11,869 nucleotides of DNA from Bdellovibrio sp. (GCA_020725805.1 DYEF01000111.1:1-11869), one strand, 5' to 3'; shown: positions 1-7,614, counted from the stretch's first letter. The notes: a model not told the origin generated them from the letters alone. Translations and numbers: made by a program.

Positions 1-1368
1 AACTGTGAGCCGTGCGGAGGAGGCGGAGGAGTATATACAGCGGGTTCGGGACTTGTGCTGAACAATTTTCAGTTTTCGCTGGACCCTGCGTATCTTACGG
101 GGAGTGTATATGATACGAGGTTTGTAAATACAGACGAGGCAAATTCGGTTTCCAAAACGATGATTCAGAAAGAGGCTGTGGATATAATGCATCTTTCAAA
201 GAATATGTGCGGCGAAAACAATGTTCTCTTCTTTGACGGACTTGACTGGATTTGCAGGGAGTATCCTGCTGTAATAGGGACGGTTGTGAGTGTAAATACC
301 GGAGCAGGGCTTACAGGCGGGCCGGTAACCTCAAGTGGCACAATCTCTCTCAGACCCGAATATCAGAATGGAAGTGCGTATGACAGCAGATTCGTGAACA
401 CAGACGAGGCAGATTCGGTAAGTACAGCTATGATAAAAGACCGTTCGGTTACATTTTCGAAAATTGCTAATAACAACTGCTCGGCCAATCAGTTTATTAA
501 ATGGGATGGAACAAACTGGGTATGTGATTCATTTTCCGGAGGAGGAACAGTGACTCAGATAAATACAGCATCTCCTCTTTCGGGCGGACCTATAACTTCG
601 AGCGGTACGATTTCAATTGCGGCTGCAACGGCCTCGAGTGACGGATATCTGAGGGCTTCGGACTACCAGAGATTCGATGCCAAGATGGACCCGCTCGGAT
701 ATACACCGGTGAATAAGGCGGGTGATACTATGACCGGTGCACTGAATCTGCCGTCAAACGGACTGAATGTCGGCGGCACACAGTTATCCGTTCAGAGCGG
801 CGGTATTTTGTGGGGAACATATAATATTTTGTCCACAGATCAGGACGGCTCGATAGAAATCGGAAATTCAGGTTCTTCAGGTAAGACCCCCTTTATAGAT
901 TTTCACTACGGAGTTGGTTCGAATCAGGACTACAATGTGAGATTGATTAATGATGCAAACGGGAGACTTAGCTGTGAAGGTGCGTTCAGAATTACAGGCA
1001 ATTTTATCGGTCAGGTTCTGGCAGGAGATAAGGGAAGTGTGGTTTCGGAGCCTTCCGGAACATGGACGACCATAAGGTCCGTAGTGCTAAATAAGGAGTT
1101 AAACGATACCCCGGTGGTTATCAATGCCCATTTTATGGGAACAACAATCGACCCCTATGTCGCTCTTGCAATAAGAATAAGAAGAAGTGGCTCGACTGTA
1201 AGCTGGAATTCAGGCGGTGCCTATGGAGCAGGATATACGGCAGGAACCGCAATTAATACGTTCGAAACAGGCCTTGCTGCCGGAACATATACCTATACGC
1301 TCGAATATAACAGCACAATGTCGAATCATCAGGTCTCCAGTCTCGTAGTATTTGAACTTAAACAATAG
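1..1368 (+). CDS. Tail-fibre-like / surface repeat protein, 5' truncated by the window edge
   Basis: The frame is open from base 1 to the TAG at 1366-1368 (455 codons), so the GTG at 55 is not the real start: the sequence before it (Asn-Cys-Glu-Pro-Cys then a Gly run) is the end of an earlier repeat. Two near-complete 90-residue repeats follow, anchored by YDxRFVNTDEAxSV at about 109 and 379, a Cys pair 15 residues apart (codons 208/253 and 478/523) framing a DGxxW motif, and a G-T-V-x-x-x-N-T...GGPxTSSGTIS strand motif (277 and 544). At 697-744 lies GYTPVNKAGDTMTGAL, a signature typical of phage tail-fibre repeats. The last ~130 residues are rich in Thr, Gly and beta-prone stretches and look like a terminal beta-sandwich; I see no S74 autochaperone motif. 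Likely an extracellular or fibre protein; ligand unknown. It converges on the rubrerythrin gene with a 14-bp gap. Phage origin is possible, but no other phage gene is visible. Confidence 0.8.
   Translation, partial: NCEPCGGGGGVYTAGSGLVLNNFQFSLDPAYLTGSVYDTRFVNTDEANSVSKTMIQKEAVDIMHLSKNMCGENNVLFFDGLDWICREYPAVIGTVVSVNTGAGLTGGPVTSSGTISLRPEYQNGSAYDSRFVNTDEADSVSTAMIKDRSVTFSKIANNNCSANQFIKWDGTNWVCDSFSGGGTVTQINTASPLSGGPITSSGTISIAAATASSDGYLRASDYQRFDAKMDPLGYTPVNKAGDTMTGALNLPSNGLNVGGTQLSVQSGGILWGTYNILSTDQDGSIEIGNSGSSGKTPFIDFHYGVGSNQDYNVRLINDANGRLSCEGAFRITGNFIGQVLAGDKGSVVSEPSGTWTTIRSVVLNKELNDTPVVINAHFMGTTIDPYVALAIRIRRSGSTVSWNSGGAYGAGYTAGTAINTFETGLAAGTYTYTLEYNSTMSNHQVSSLVVFELKQ
109..648 (+). repeat. Two tandem 90-residue (270-bp) coding repeats
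   Basis: The codon for the Tyr of YDxRFVNTDEAxSV falls at 109 and again at 379, exactly 270 bp apart. The paired cysteines repeat with the same 90-residue period (208 to 478, 253 to 523). The DNA of the two copies has diverged clearly more than the protein, so the duplication is old and held by selection. A partial third copy, the end of a previous unit, occupies bases 1-108. Confidence 0.8.
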
Positions 1369-1382
1369 AAGACTCTGAATAG

Positions 1383-1880
1383 TTACTCTACTTTGTAGAA
1401 TTTTTCCTTCGGGGCGCCGCAGACGGGGCAGTTCTCTTCCGGTATTCCCTCGTTCAGATATCCGCAGACCGGACAGATATAGTAATCGATGTCTCTTTCT
1501 TCCATCATATGTTTCAATGCGTTTTCGTATAGTTTTGCGTGAACCGATTCGACGTCTCTTGCCTGCGAAAAGACAACCATGGCTGTCTTTTCTCCGTCCT
1601 CTTCTGCCTCTTTGAGCATTTTGGGGTAATAGACTCCGTTTACAAGGTTCTCTGACTGGAAGGCATTTTCCAGATTGGTCTGTGTGTCAGATACCTTTTC
1701 GAGCAGTGCAAAGTGCCTCCTTGCGTGAATACCTTCGGACTCGGCAACGGCGCGGAATAGCTTTGCAATCTGGGGAAGTTCTTCACTTTCTGCCTTTCTG
1801 GCATACATCAGAAGCCGCTGATAGGCCTTCGCCTCACCTATAAATGCCTCATTGACATTCTTTCTGGTTCTTTCGTTCAT
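1383..1880 (-). CDS. rbr: Rubrerythrin
   Basis: A 165-residue non-haem iron protein of the rubrerythrin family, which reduces hydrogen peroxide in the cytoplasm of anaerobes with electrons passed through a rubredoxin-like centre. The N-terminal ferritin-like four-helix domain (about 1-130) carries diiron ligands E16, E49 with H52 (ExxH), E77, and E111 with H114 (ExxH). The C-terminal rubredoxin-type domain has CPVCG at 136-140 and CPVCGAP at 151-157, so C136, C139, C151 and C154 bind one iron. Aligning by eye, without gaps, to the remembered Desulfovibrio vulgaris protein puts Val80 where that enzyme has the redox-mobile glutamate (E97), so the site may be modified. The ATG at 1880 is preceded by a GGGG(T) ribosome site. 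It is the last gene of the run: 16 nt after lpxD and convergent with the fibre gene. Confidence 0.93.
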   Translation of the reverse strand: MNERTRKNVNEAFIGEAKAYQRLLMYARKAESEELPQIAKLFRAVAESEGIHARRHFALLEKVSDTQTNLENAFQSENLVNGVYYPKMLKEAEEDGEKTAMVVFSQARDVESVHAKLYENALKHMMEERDIDYYICPVCGYLNEGIPEENCPVCGAPKEKFYKVE

Positions 1881-1896
1881 ATGTGACCCCTGACTG

Positions 1897-3033
1897 CTAT
1901 TTGTTGAAGGTTTTATTTATATCTGCAAATGGTCTGTTGGAGAAACCGTCCGATTTTTTATTCTGTTCATCACGTTTTTCGTGGAAGTTCCTGTGGTTGT
2001 TATGTCTGAATTCCTTCTTATGGGTGTGTGGCCGTTCTTCCCTTGTTACTGCTGATTCTTTTCTTCTCGAGAGCATATTTTTCAGGATTCCGTACATTTT
2101 CAGCCACTCCCATCGCTCCACCGCCGGGTATCCTGCCATCTCCTTCTCGGGTTGTACATCAGAAATTACCCCTGCCTTACCTCCGATGCGCACCTTGTCC
2201 CCTATTGTAAGATGTCCGGCAATTCCTGCCTGACCGCCTATCTGAACCCAGCTGCCGATTCTTGTCGAACCAGCAATCCCGCTCTGACCGGCTATAATCG
2301 TGTTTTCACCGATTTCCACATTGTGACCGATCTGAATCAGGTTGTCCAGTTTTGTACCTGACTTTATTATTGTGTCTCCGACGGTCGCCCGGTCAATGGT
2401 GCAGTTGGCTCCGATTTCCACATTCTCCTCAATTAGTACGCCGCCTATCTGTGAGACCTTTCTGTATCCGTCTTTGCCGAGAATGAATCCGAATCCGTCA
2501 GACCCTATTACTGCTCCGGGATGAATTATCACGTTGTTACCGATTACACACCTCTCCCTGATAACAACATTGGGATATATTATGCAGTTGTCACCGATTT
2601 TGGAGAGGTAACCGATATATACGTTCGGATATACAATCGTGTTTTTACCGATATAGGCACCTTTTTCCACATAGGCACCGGCCATAATTGTAGCGCCGCT
2701 GTGGACAAAGGCCTCTTTACTTACAAAAGCCTTTTCGGAGATTCCTGACGGAAGGTAGTTGTGAGGAATGAACATCTCGATCACGTCGGCAAAGGCCAGA
2801 TACGGGTCTTCTACCACCAGAAGATTCTTGTTTAATATGCCGGCGGAGAGTTTTTCGCTGGTAATGATTGCAGAAGCCTTTGTCGTTTCAATGAATTTTC
2901 TGTATCTCTCTTTTGCAAGAAGCGTGACTTCTCCCTCTTTTGCCTTCTCTATCGATCCGACACCTTCAATCTCTACAGAACTGTCTCCTATAATTTTTGC
3001 GGATATTCGCGTTGCAAGTTCGGAGAGTTTCAT
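1897..3033 (-). CDS. lpxD: UDP-3-O-acylglucosamine N-acyltransferase LpxD
   Basis: Transfers a 3-hydroxyacyl chain from acyl carrier protein to the 2-amino group of UDP-3-O-acyl-glucosamine, the third step of lipid A synthesis, in the cytoplasm. Residues 1-95 form the uridine-binding domain. Residues ~100-290 are a left-handed beta-helix of hexapeptide repeats (for example IGDNCIIYPNV, IGENTIIAGQSGIAG). H237 in LIQIGHNVEIG matches the catalytic histidine (E. coli H239) and H274 in IAGHLTIG matches H276. The usual C-terminal helix follows (SDVQPEKEMAGYPA..WLK). After about residue 322 there is an unusual, strongly charged tail of ~55 residues rich in His, Arg, Lys, Asn and Glu. The ATG overlaps the skp stop as ATGA, indicating translational coupling. 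The usual partners fabZ and lpxA do not follow; rubrerythrin does. Confidence 0.96.
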   Translation of the reverse strand: MKLSELATRISAKIIGDSSVEIEGVGSIEKAKEGEVTLLAKERYRKFIETTKASAIITSEKLSAGILNKNLLVVEDPYLAFADVIEMFIPHNYLPSGISEKAFVSKEAFVHSGATIMAGAYVEKGAYIGKNTIVYPNVYIGYLSKIGDNCIIYPNVVIRERCVIGNNVIIHPGAVIGSDGFGFILGKDGYRKVSQIGGVLIEENVEIGANCTIDRATVGDTIIKSGTKLDNLIQIGHNVEIGENTIIAGQSGIAGSTRIGSWVQIGGQAGIAGHLTIGDKVRIGGKAGVISDVQPEKEMAGYPAVERWEWLKMYGILKNMLSRRKESAVTREERPHTHKKEFRHNNHRNFHEKRDEQNKKSDGFSNRPFADINKTFNK

Positions 3034-3566
3034 TTCTTCTTACCGCCTGTGTATTTTTCGTTATACTTTCTGATGACTTCGTTGGTAATGTCCATTGAAG
3101 GGAGTGCAAAGAGTATCCTTCCCTCTGCCTTGTCTAGAATCAGGGTAAATCCATCCTTCTGGGCTATCTCGGCTATTACGGACTGTGCCTTGTCAAAGAT
3201 ATCCTTCGTAAGTCCGAGTTCGTTTTCTGAAAGTTCTTTCTGCAGTTTTGCATACAGCTGCTGCAGTTCGATAAAATCCTGCTGCAGTTCCTGCTGTTTC
3301 TGCCGTTTGGCATCTTCCTTAAGGACAAGGGCCTGCTTGTCATAGTCTTCCTTCTTCTTCTTCAGGTCTTCCTGTTTCTTGTCCAGCTGTGCCTGTTTTT
3401 CATTGAACTCCTTTTTGAGTTTCTCCTTTGCCTTTGCACCGTCCTCCACCTCGTTCAGAATTCTCTGCATATCCACATATCCTATCTTGACCTTGGTCTG
3501 TCCGAAGGCAATGGCCGGAAGCAAAAGAAATAATATTATCCCTCCTGCAACAAGATTTCTTGACAT
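3030..3566 (-). CDS. skp: OmpH/Skp family periplasmic chaperone
   Basis: A periplasmic holdase that binds unfolded outer-membrane proteins on their way to the BAM complex. Residues 1-22 are a signal peptide: a basic start (MSRN), a hydrophobic core and a cleavage site AIAFG|Q. The mature N-terminus KIGYVDMQRILNE is the family hallmark. Residues ~43-118 are Lys/Glu/Gln-rich heptads forming the two long coiled-coil helices of the tentacles. A short C-terminal strand region (FTLILDKAEGRILFA) closes the body domain, as usual. The length of 178 residues is typical. AAGGAG lies 8 nt before the ATG. The gene follows rpoZ by 19 nt and overlaps lpxD by 4 nt. Skp-LpxD adjacency is classical, but bamA, the usual upstream gene, is missing here. 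Confidence 0.94.
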   Translation of the reverse strand: MSRNLVAGGIILFLLLPAIAFGQTKVKIGYVDMQRILNEVEDGAKAKEKLKKEFNEKQAQLDKKQEDLKKKKEDYDKQALVLKEDAKRQKQQELQQDFIELQQLYAKLQKELSENELGLTKDIFDKAQSVIAEIAQKDGFTLILDKAEGRILFALPSMDITNEVIRKYNEKYTGGKKK

Positions 3567-3585
3567 TGTTTTTTCTCCTTATTGA

Positions 3586-3813
3586 TTAAAGTTTGGGTTT
3601 TACTTTTGATTTCAAAAGGTCTCTGATATCTCTTGAAGGTAGCACCTTACCCTCTGCAATTTCTCTTAAGGCAACTACAACGGGTTTGTTCTTGCTGATT
3701 ATCATAGGTCTTGCGCCGTTGAATATCTGCCGGGCTCTCTTAGCTGCAACCAGAACGAGTGCAAATCTGTTGTCCATATATGGCAGACAATCTTCAATAG
3801 TAACTCTTGCCAT
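3586..3813 (-). CDS. rpoZ: DNA-directed RNA polymerase subunit omega
   Basis: A 75-residue omega subunit, which helps assemble the beta' subunit into RNA polymerase and in some bacteria contributes to ppGpp binding. It begins with [17 protein letters not shown] and continues with [13 protein letters not shown], the most conserved segment of the family; the '[14 protein letters not shown]' stretch matches the second conserved helix. The length is usual for a short omega. A strong AAGGAGG stands just before the ATG. It lies 24 nt after the DUF4340 gene, with a hairpin in that gap, and 19 nt before skp. In many genomes rpoZ sits beside gmk or spoT; its place between an ABC module and outer-membrane genes is unusual. 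An alternative 104-residue frame over the same DNA has no family features and was discarded. Confidence 0.95.
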   Translation of the reverse strand: MARVTIEDCLPYMDNRFALVLVAAKRARQIFNGARPMIISKNKPVVVALREIAEGKVLPSRDIRDLLKSKVKPKL

Positions 3814-3827
3814 CGGAAACCTCCTTT

Positions 3828-3850
3828 TGCCGGATACCTATTGTCCGGCA
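3828..3850 (-). other. Hairpin between DUF4340 gene and rpoZ
   Basis: TGCCGGA (3828-3834) and TCCGGCA (3844-3850) form a perfect 7-bp stem with a 9-nt loop. On the transcribed strand it spans the DUF4340 stop codon and ends 3-4 nt before the AAGGAGG of rpoZ. There is no T-tract on either strand, so it is not a standard intrinsic terminator. It may be an RNA processing, stability or translation-control structure that sets the omega level apart from the upstream transporter genes. Confidence 0.5.
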
Positions 3851-5235
3851 TCCTTCTGTGCCTCTTCGAGGTAATCATTGATATTAAATGATACCTCTTC
3901 GAACTTCTTTGGTTCAATAAAGGATATCTCACTCCTTGCTGTTGAGAGGAGCGGAATACCCTCAGGGTCACCGGGCCCGAACTGAACCTTCCCTGCCTCT
4001 CTGGACAGGGAGTCATACATTATAATCAGTTTTTGCGGTTTGTCCAGATTATATTTTTTGATAACAACAGGGTTCGGGGGAATCATCTTTGTGGCCTTTG
4101 TATCACTCAGAAAGTACAGAAGCGATGAGATTTTGTAGTATTTAAGTTTCTTTTTTGTGTCGCCGTCTGTGTAATACCAGTCCGCCGATGTGTCTGTCTG
4201 CTCCTTTACGAATGTATATTTGTTTTCGCCGTCTGTCAGTTCAATTCTGAAGATGCTGTCTCTCTCAAAGTCGAGAATCTTCTTGAAAGTATAATCAAAG
4301 GGCTTTTTATCCAGATCCTTGTAGAAATTCGTGTCAACTTCTATCGGGACAGTTGTATTCTGCCGCATAACGTAGACCTTTTCGTTTCCTGTCTGGTCCT
4401 TGATTCTCGAAATGTTAATAAGGGATACGGACATATCCGGTCCTTTGTATATCTTCAGATAATCAGTCGTCTTGTCAAGTCCGAAATCTGCTATGGTCTT
4501 TCCTTCCTCAAAGAATGCCTTTGCGCTGAGGTTTTTGATTGTATTTTTAAGCTTGTTGATTTCATCCTCGTCAGCGCGGCCCTTCTGTGGCGAGAGCATC
4601 TCCCAGATTTTCTCTTTCTGCTCGAAGATATAAACGAGTTCACCTATTCTGTATTCGATCTTTTTTATCTCACTGGTCTCGGTTTTGAAGACAGATTTGT
4701 CCCTGAGATTGTAGAGGTCCTTGTCGAAATTCCCCTTTACGTATCCCTCTATCATAAAAATTTCATCTGACCCTTCGAGCTTCATATAATATTTGCCGTC
4801 GAAGTCATTTCTTACCCCGAAGAGGATCTTTCCGGTGTTCCCGTTTGAGAGGCGGTATTCCAGCGTAAGGGACGGAGTTGTAAGTCCGTAACCTGAGAGT
4901 TTTTCGTTGTCCCTGAACCTTATTGTCGATTTGAGGCTTTCCAGTGTGTTGAGAATGGTATCTACGACGTTCTTGTCCGTGTCAGAAGAGACTGGTGCTT
5001 TGATGACGAACTTTTCACCTTCTCTGGTCAGTTCGACTGTCTTGCCGTCTTTGTGGGTAATCTTCAACTCGCTTATATCCTCTTTCTTTATGCTCATAAC
5101 TTTCGTCTCTTCCTCTTTTCTGACAGCCTCTTCCTGTGCCTTTTTGTGTTCGACAAAGTAGGCATACAGGGCAAGCAGAACGAGTATGATTATTGCGACA
5201 GCGGTTTTCAGAAGTGATTTGTGAAAGTCCTTCAT
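3838..5235 (-). CDS. DUF4340 domain-containing membrane-anchored protein
   Basis: A 465-residue protein. One N-terminal transmembrane helix (about 11-28, after KDFHKSLLK) is followed by a charged linker and a large hydrophilic part, presumably periplasmic. The body holds three visibly related units. Each starts with a beta strand pair (57-80, 191-215, 329-355), continues with a helix, then a (Y/F)xL motif (YGL 116-118, FGL 251-253, YNL 395-397) followed by a strand, with a closing FG in units one and three (139-140, 419-420). This fits DUF4340, a family of unknown function often found beside GldG-like ABC auxiliary proteins. Start: ATG at 5235 with AAGGAGAG upstream. It sits 37 nt after the GldG-like gene, so both probably act with the ABC transporter. 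Substrate unknown. Confidence 0.85.
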   Translation of the reverse strand: MKDFHKSLLKTAVAIIILVLLALYAYFVEHKKAQEEAVRKEEETKVMSIKKEDISELKITHKDGKTVELTREGEKFVIKAPVSSDTDKNVVDTILNTLESLKSTIRFRDNEKLSGYGLTTPSLTLEYRLSNGNTGKILFGVRNDFDGKYYMKLEGSDEIFMIEGYVKGNFDKDLYNLRDKSVFKTETSEIKKIEYRIGELVYIFEQKEKIWEMLSPQKGRADEDEINKLKNTIKNLSAKAFFEEGKTIADFGLDKTTDYLKIYKGPDMSVSLINISRIKDQTGNEKVYVMRQNTTVPIEVDTNFYKDLDKKPFDYTFKKILDFERDSIFRIELTDGENKYTFVKEQTDTSADWYYTDGDTKKKLKYYKISSLLYFLSDTKATKMIPPNPVVIKKYNLDKPQKLIIMYDSLSREAGKVQFGPGDPEGIPLLSTARSEISFIEPKKFEEVSFNINDYLEEAQKDAGQ

Positions 5236-5272
5236 AAACTCTCTCCTTTTATGATCCTGATGAGTCGATTAT

Positions 5273-6811
5273 TTACTTTCTTCTCCTGATAAAGGTCAGA
5301 ACCACGGCTCCGGCAAAGAAGACGAGTGGTATGGCAATCATTGTGGTATATTTTACGATATTTGCCTCCTGCTGGGTGAGAAAGATTCTGCTTGAGGCCC
5401 TCTTCTTGGGTCTTATTGAAATCAGGTCTTCCCTCTGTGTTACCCAGTTGACGGAATTGTTGAACATATCTCCGTTGCCCGAATACGGTCTGAATTTGTT
5501 GTTGGCGAATTCCGAATCGCCGAAAACCACAATCCTGATATCGGGTGAATTTTCGGATGCCGATGCGTGCTTTCTGGATACTGCCACTGCGATTGAGAGT
5601 GGTCCCTTCGTGTCTGCGCCCTCGGTAAAGGAGACCTCCCCCTTCTTTATCGACTCCAGGTCTGTCTCGGCCCAGCTGGACGGGGTTGTAGATGCAATGG
5701 TCTTTACGGATGTACCCGGCGGGACTGTCTGAACCGGTGAGACTGTCCTTGCCGTCGGGTAGAAGGTGGCAACCTCGAACCCTTTCGTTATCTCGTGGTC
5801 GCTGTACTGTGCCACCAGCGGAATACTTGCACCCATACCGAACGCCCTTGACATCGGGTCAACTATAAAATCATTTCCGGGGTTGACGCCATAGTCGAGG
5901 AGCAGTCCCTCGAGTCCGGTCTTGATCTCAGGCTCGAGCATTACTATCAGTCTCCCCATTCTCTCCTGCAGATAATCACCGATAGCCTTTACCTCTTCCG
6001 GCAGAAAGAGCTTTTTCGGACCTGCTATAATCAGCGCAGATGCATCCTGCGGAATCCTGTCTGTCCCGATATTTATCTTTGCGACCTCTATTCCCTCCTT
6101 GCGTATAGCATCTGCGGTGATAGCGTATCCGGTCTCTTCTTTGCTGTCTATATCCCATTCGCCGTGTCCGGTAACAAAGTAAATCTTCTTCTTGTCCGCC
6201 TTTACGACCGCTATCAGTCCGTTTGTAAGACCTTCTTCCGTCGGGTCCTTGACCCTGCTTTCTCTCTCTGCCGACTTCAGGACGATTCTTGGCCCTGTAC
6301 TTGTAATGGCAAATGCATTTACCCTCTCGGGATTTTTGACGGGGTCGATGAATTCGTATGAGAAGAGGTTGTTGTGGTATTTGTAGTTTTCGAAGAGGTC
6401 CCGCAGTCTTTCTGTCTCGGGGGCATCAGGGGGATAGAAGGCATAGGCTCTGACTTCAGATTTTATGGTCTTTAGGACCTTGAGAGTCTGGTCCGAGAGC
6501 GAATAGATCTTGTCCTGATTGAGGTCGAATTTGTATGGGTGTCTGACGGCTATGTAATTGATTACGGCAATTATCGCCAGTGTTACTATGACGAGGAGTA
6601 ACATATTGGTCCCGTATCTTGTGGACCTCGCCGCAAAGAAACTCTTTACGTCCTGAAAGTTGGCAAACGCATAAAAGATAATCAGCACTAAAGATGCTGC
6701 CATTATTACTAGGGGGAGTGCCGTCGTCTCAGGTTGTATCAGGAAGAGAAACAATCCGATTATCAATCCGAAAAGACCAATAATACCCGCTATGTTACCG
6801 ATCTTTTTCAT
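5273..6811 (-). CDS. GldG-like ABC transporter auxiliary protein
   Basis: About 512 residues. Two hydrophobic helices lie near the N-terminus, a third near residue 80, and one helix ends the protein, followed by RRRK. Between them is a large domain, presumably periplasmic. After the third helix comes the segment YKFDLNQDKIYSLSDQTLKV, the typical opening of the GldG/ABC_transp_aux family, and later VTGHGEWD, a second family hallmark. GldG works with GldA and GldF in Bacteroidota gliding motility and secretion; outside that phylum the family's role is unclear. I chose the ATG at 6811 rather than the one at 6826: the latter is part of the GGAGG that serves 6811 at 8-nt spacing, and the protein then begins MKKIGN. 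The permease stop at 6819-6817 lies 5 nt before this start. Followed by the DUF4340 gene. Confidence 0.88.
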   Translation of the reverse strand: MKKIGNIAGIIGLFGLIIGLFLFLIQPETTALPLVIMAASLVLIIFYAFANFQDVKSFFAARSTRYGTNMLLLVIVTLAIIAVINYIAVRHPYKFDLNQDKIYSLSDQTLKVLKTIKSEVRAYAFYPPDAPETERLRDLFENYKYHNNLFSYEFIDPVKNPERVNAFAITSTGPRIVLKSAERESRVKDPTEEGLTNGLIAVVKADKKKIYFVTGHGEWDIDSKEETGYAITADAIRKEGIEVAKINIGTDRIPQDASALIIAGPKKLFLPEEVKAIGDYLQERMGRLIVMLEPEIKTGLEGLLLDYGVNPGNDFIVDPMSRAFGMGASIPLVAQYSDHEITKGFEVATFYPTARTVSPVQTVPPGTSVKTIASTTPSSWAETDLESIKKGEVSFTEGADTKGPLSIAVAVSRKHASASENSPDIRIVVFGDSEFANNKFRPYSGNGDMFNNSVNWVTQREDLISIRPKKRASSRIFLTQQEANIVKYTTMIAIPLVFFAGAVVLTFIRRRK

Positions 6812-6816
6812 GGTTT

Positions 6817-7614
6817 TTACCTCCATCTCTGGGAAGAAACTGACTGCTGGGTCAGAAACAACCCGAAGAAAATTACCGAGAAGTAATATATGACATCCTT
6901 AATCTCTATCAGTCCCTTGGTGAACTGGTCAAGGTGTTCAAGTATCGAGAGATATCGTAATACCTCCTTGAGTACTCCCTCTGCGCCTGCCGAAGCCCAG
7001 CCAATAACCCAGAAGAGGAGCAGGAGGCCGAAGGCCACTATTGCGGAAATAATCTGTGATTCGGTAAGCGAGGATGCGAATATACCGAGCGCCGCAAATG
7101 CCGCACCTGCCAGAAAGAGTCCGAGGCCGGATGTGATGAGTGGCATCCATTCAATGGAACCTGTCGAGAGGCCGCCCTCCGAGCCAAAGAAGGAGAGGAG
7201 TATCGGATAGATAAATACTATCAGAACCATAGCCAGAATCACACTGAGCGATGCAAGATATTTTCCGATTACTATCTGCCACGTACTTACAGGTGTTGTC
7301 ATAAGGAGTTCGTAGGTCTTCAGCCTCTTTTCATCGGCAATGAGCCTCATTGTGATGACAGGTATCATAAGCAGGAAGAAGACGTTGATATTCAGAAAGA
7401 GCGGCCGCATTACCATATCGTTCAGATTCATATGTTCGAGCATCTGGGGTGCCTGATACTGGAGAAACTGCAGGGATTGCCTCTGGAAGTAACTGAAGAT
7501 CTGCAGAAAGAAGTAACCCGATATGAGTGAGAATATTCCGAAGATCACATAGGCAACCGGTGTGTCAAAATATATCTTGAATTCCTTCTTGAAGATAGCA
7601 AGAATGTTTCTCAT
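6817..7614 (-). CDS. ABC-2 type permease subunit (GldF-like)
   Basis: A 265-residue inner-membrane protein with about six transmembrane segments (roughly 20-40, 73-92, 116-140, 158-182, 187-207, 240-256). Between segments two and three is ADEKRLKTYELLMTTPVSTW, the amphipathic coupling segment characteristic of ABC-2/GldF-like permeases, which contacts the ATPase. The N-terminus, an aromatic and basic stretch ending in Pro (KKEFKIYFDTPVAYV), is also typical. It forms the channel part of the exporter with the ATPase encoded 10 nt upstream. AAGGAGG stands before the ATG. Its last codons supply the ribosome site of the next gene. A role in export or in mechanical work on the envelope is inference; no substrate is visible. 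Confidence 0.9.
   Translation of the reverse strand: MRNILAIFKKEFKIYFDTPVAYVIFGIFSLISGYFFLQIFSYFQRQSLQFLQYQAPQMLEHMNLNDMVMRPLFLNINVFFLLMIPVITMRLIADEKRLKTYELLMTTPVSTWQIVIGKYLASLSVILAMVLIVFIYPILLSFFGSEGGLSTGSIEWMPLITSGLGLFLAGAAFAALGIFASSLTESQIISAIVAFGLLLLFWVIGWASAGAEGVLKEVLRYLSILEHLDQFTKGLIEIKDVIYYFSVIFFGLFLTQQSVSSQRWR
6820..6824 (-). promoter_or_regulatory. Ribosome binding site that decides the GldG-like start
   Basis: On the minus strand GGAGG (6824 down to 6820) lies 8 nt before the ATG at 6811. The alternative ATG at 6826 overlaps this site and has no good ribosome site of its own, so the shorter protein is preferred. Confidence 0.7.

Noticed and set aside
914-926. GGTTCGAATC, resembling a tRNA T-loop
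   Set aside because: It lies in frame inside the fibre-like gene (encoding Gly-Ser-Asn-Gln) and no acceptor or anticodon arm can be built around it.
1369-1382. Possible shared terminator between the convergent fibre and rubrerythrin genes
   Set aside because: The 14-bp gap holds no inverted repeat and no T-tract; termination must occur elsewhere or by Rho.
3702-4016. 104-codon minus-strand frame overlapping rpoZ and the DUF4340 end
   Set aside because: It is out of frame with two well-supported genes and has no recognisable domain.
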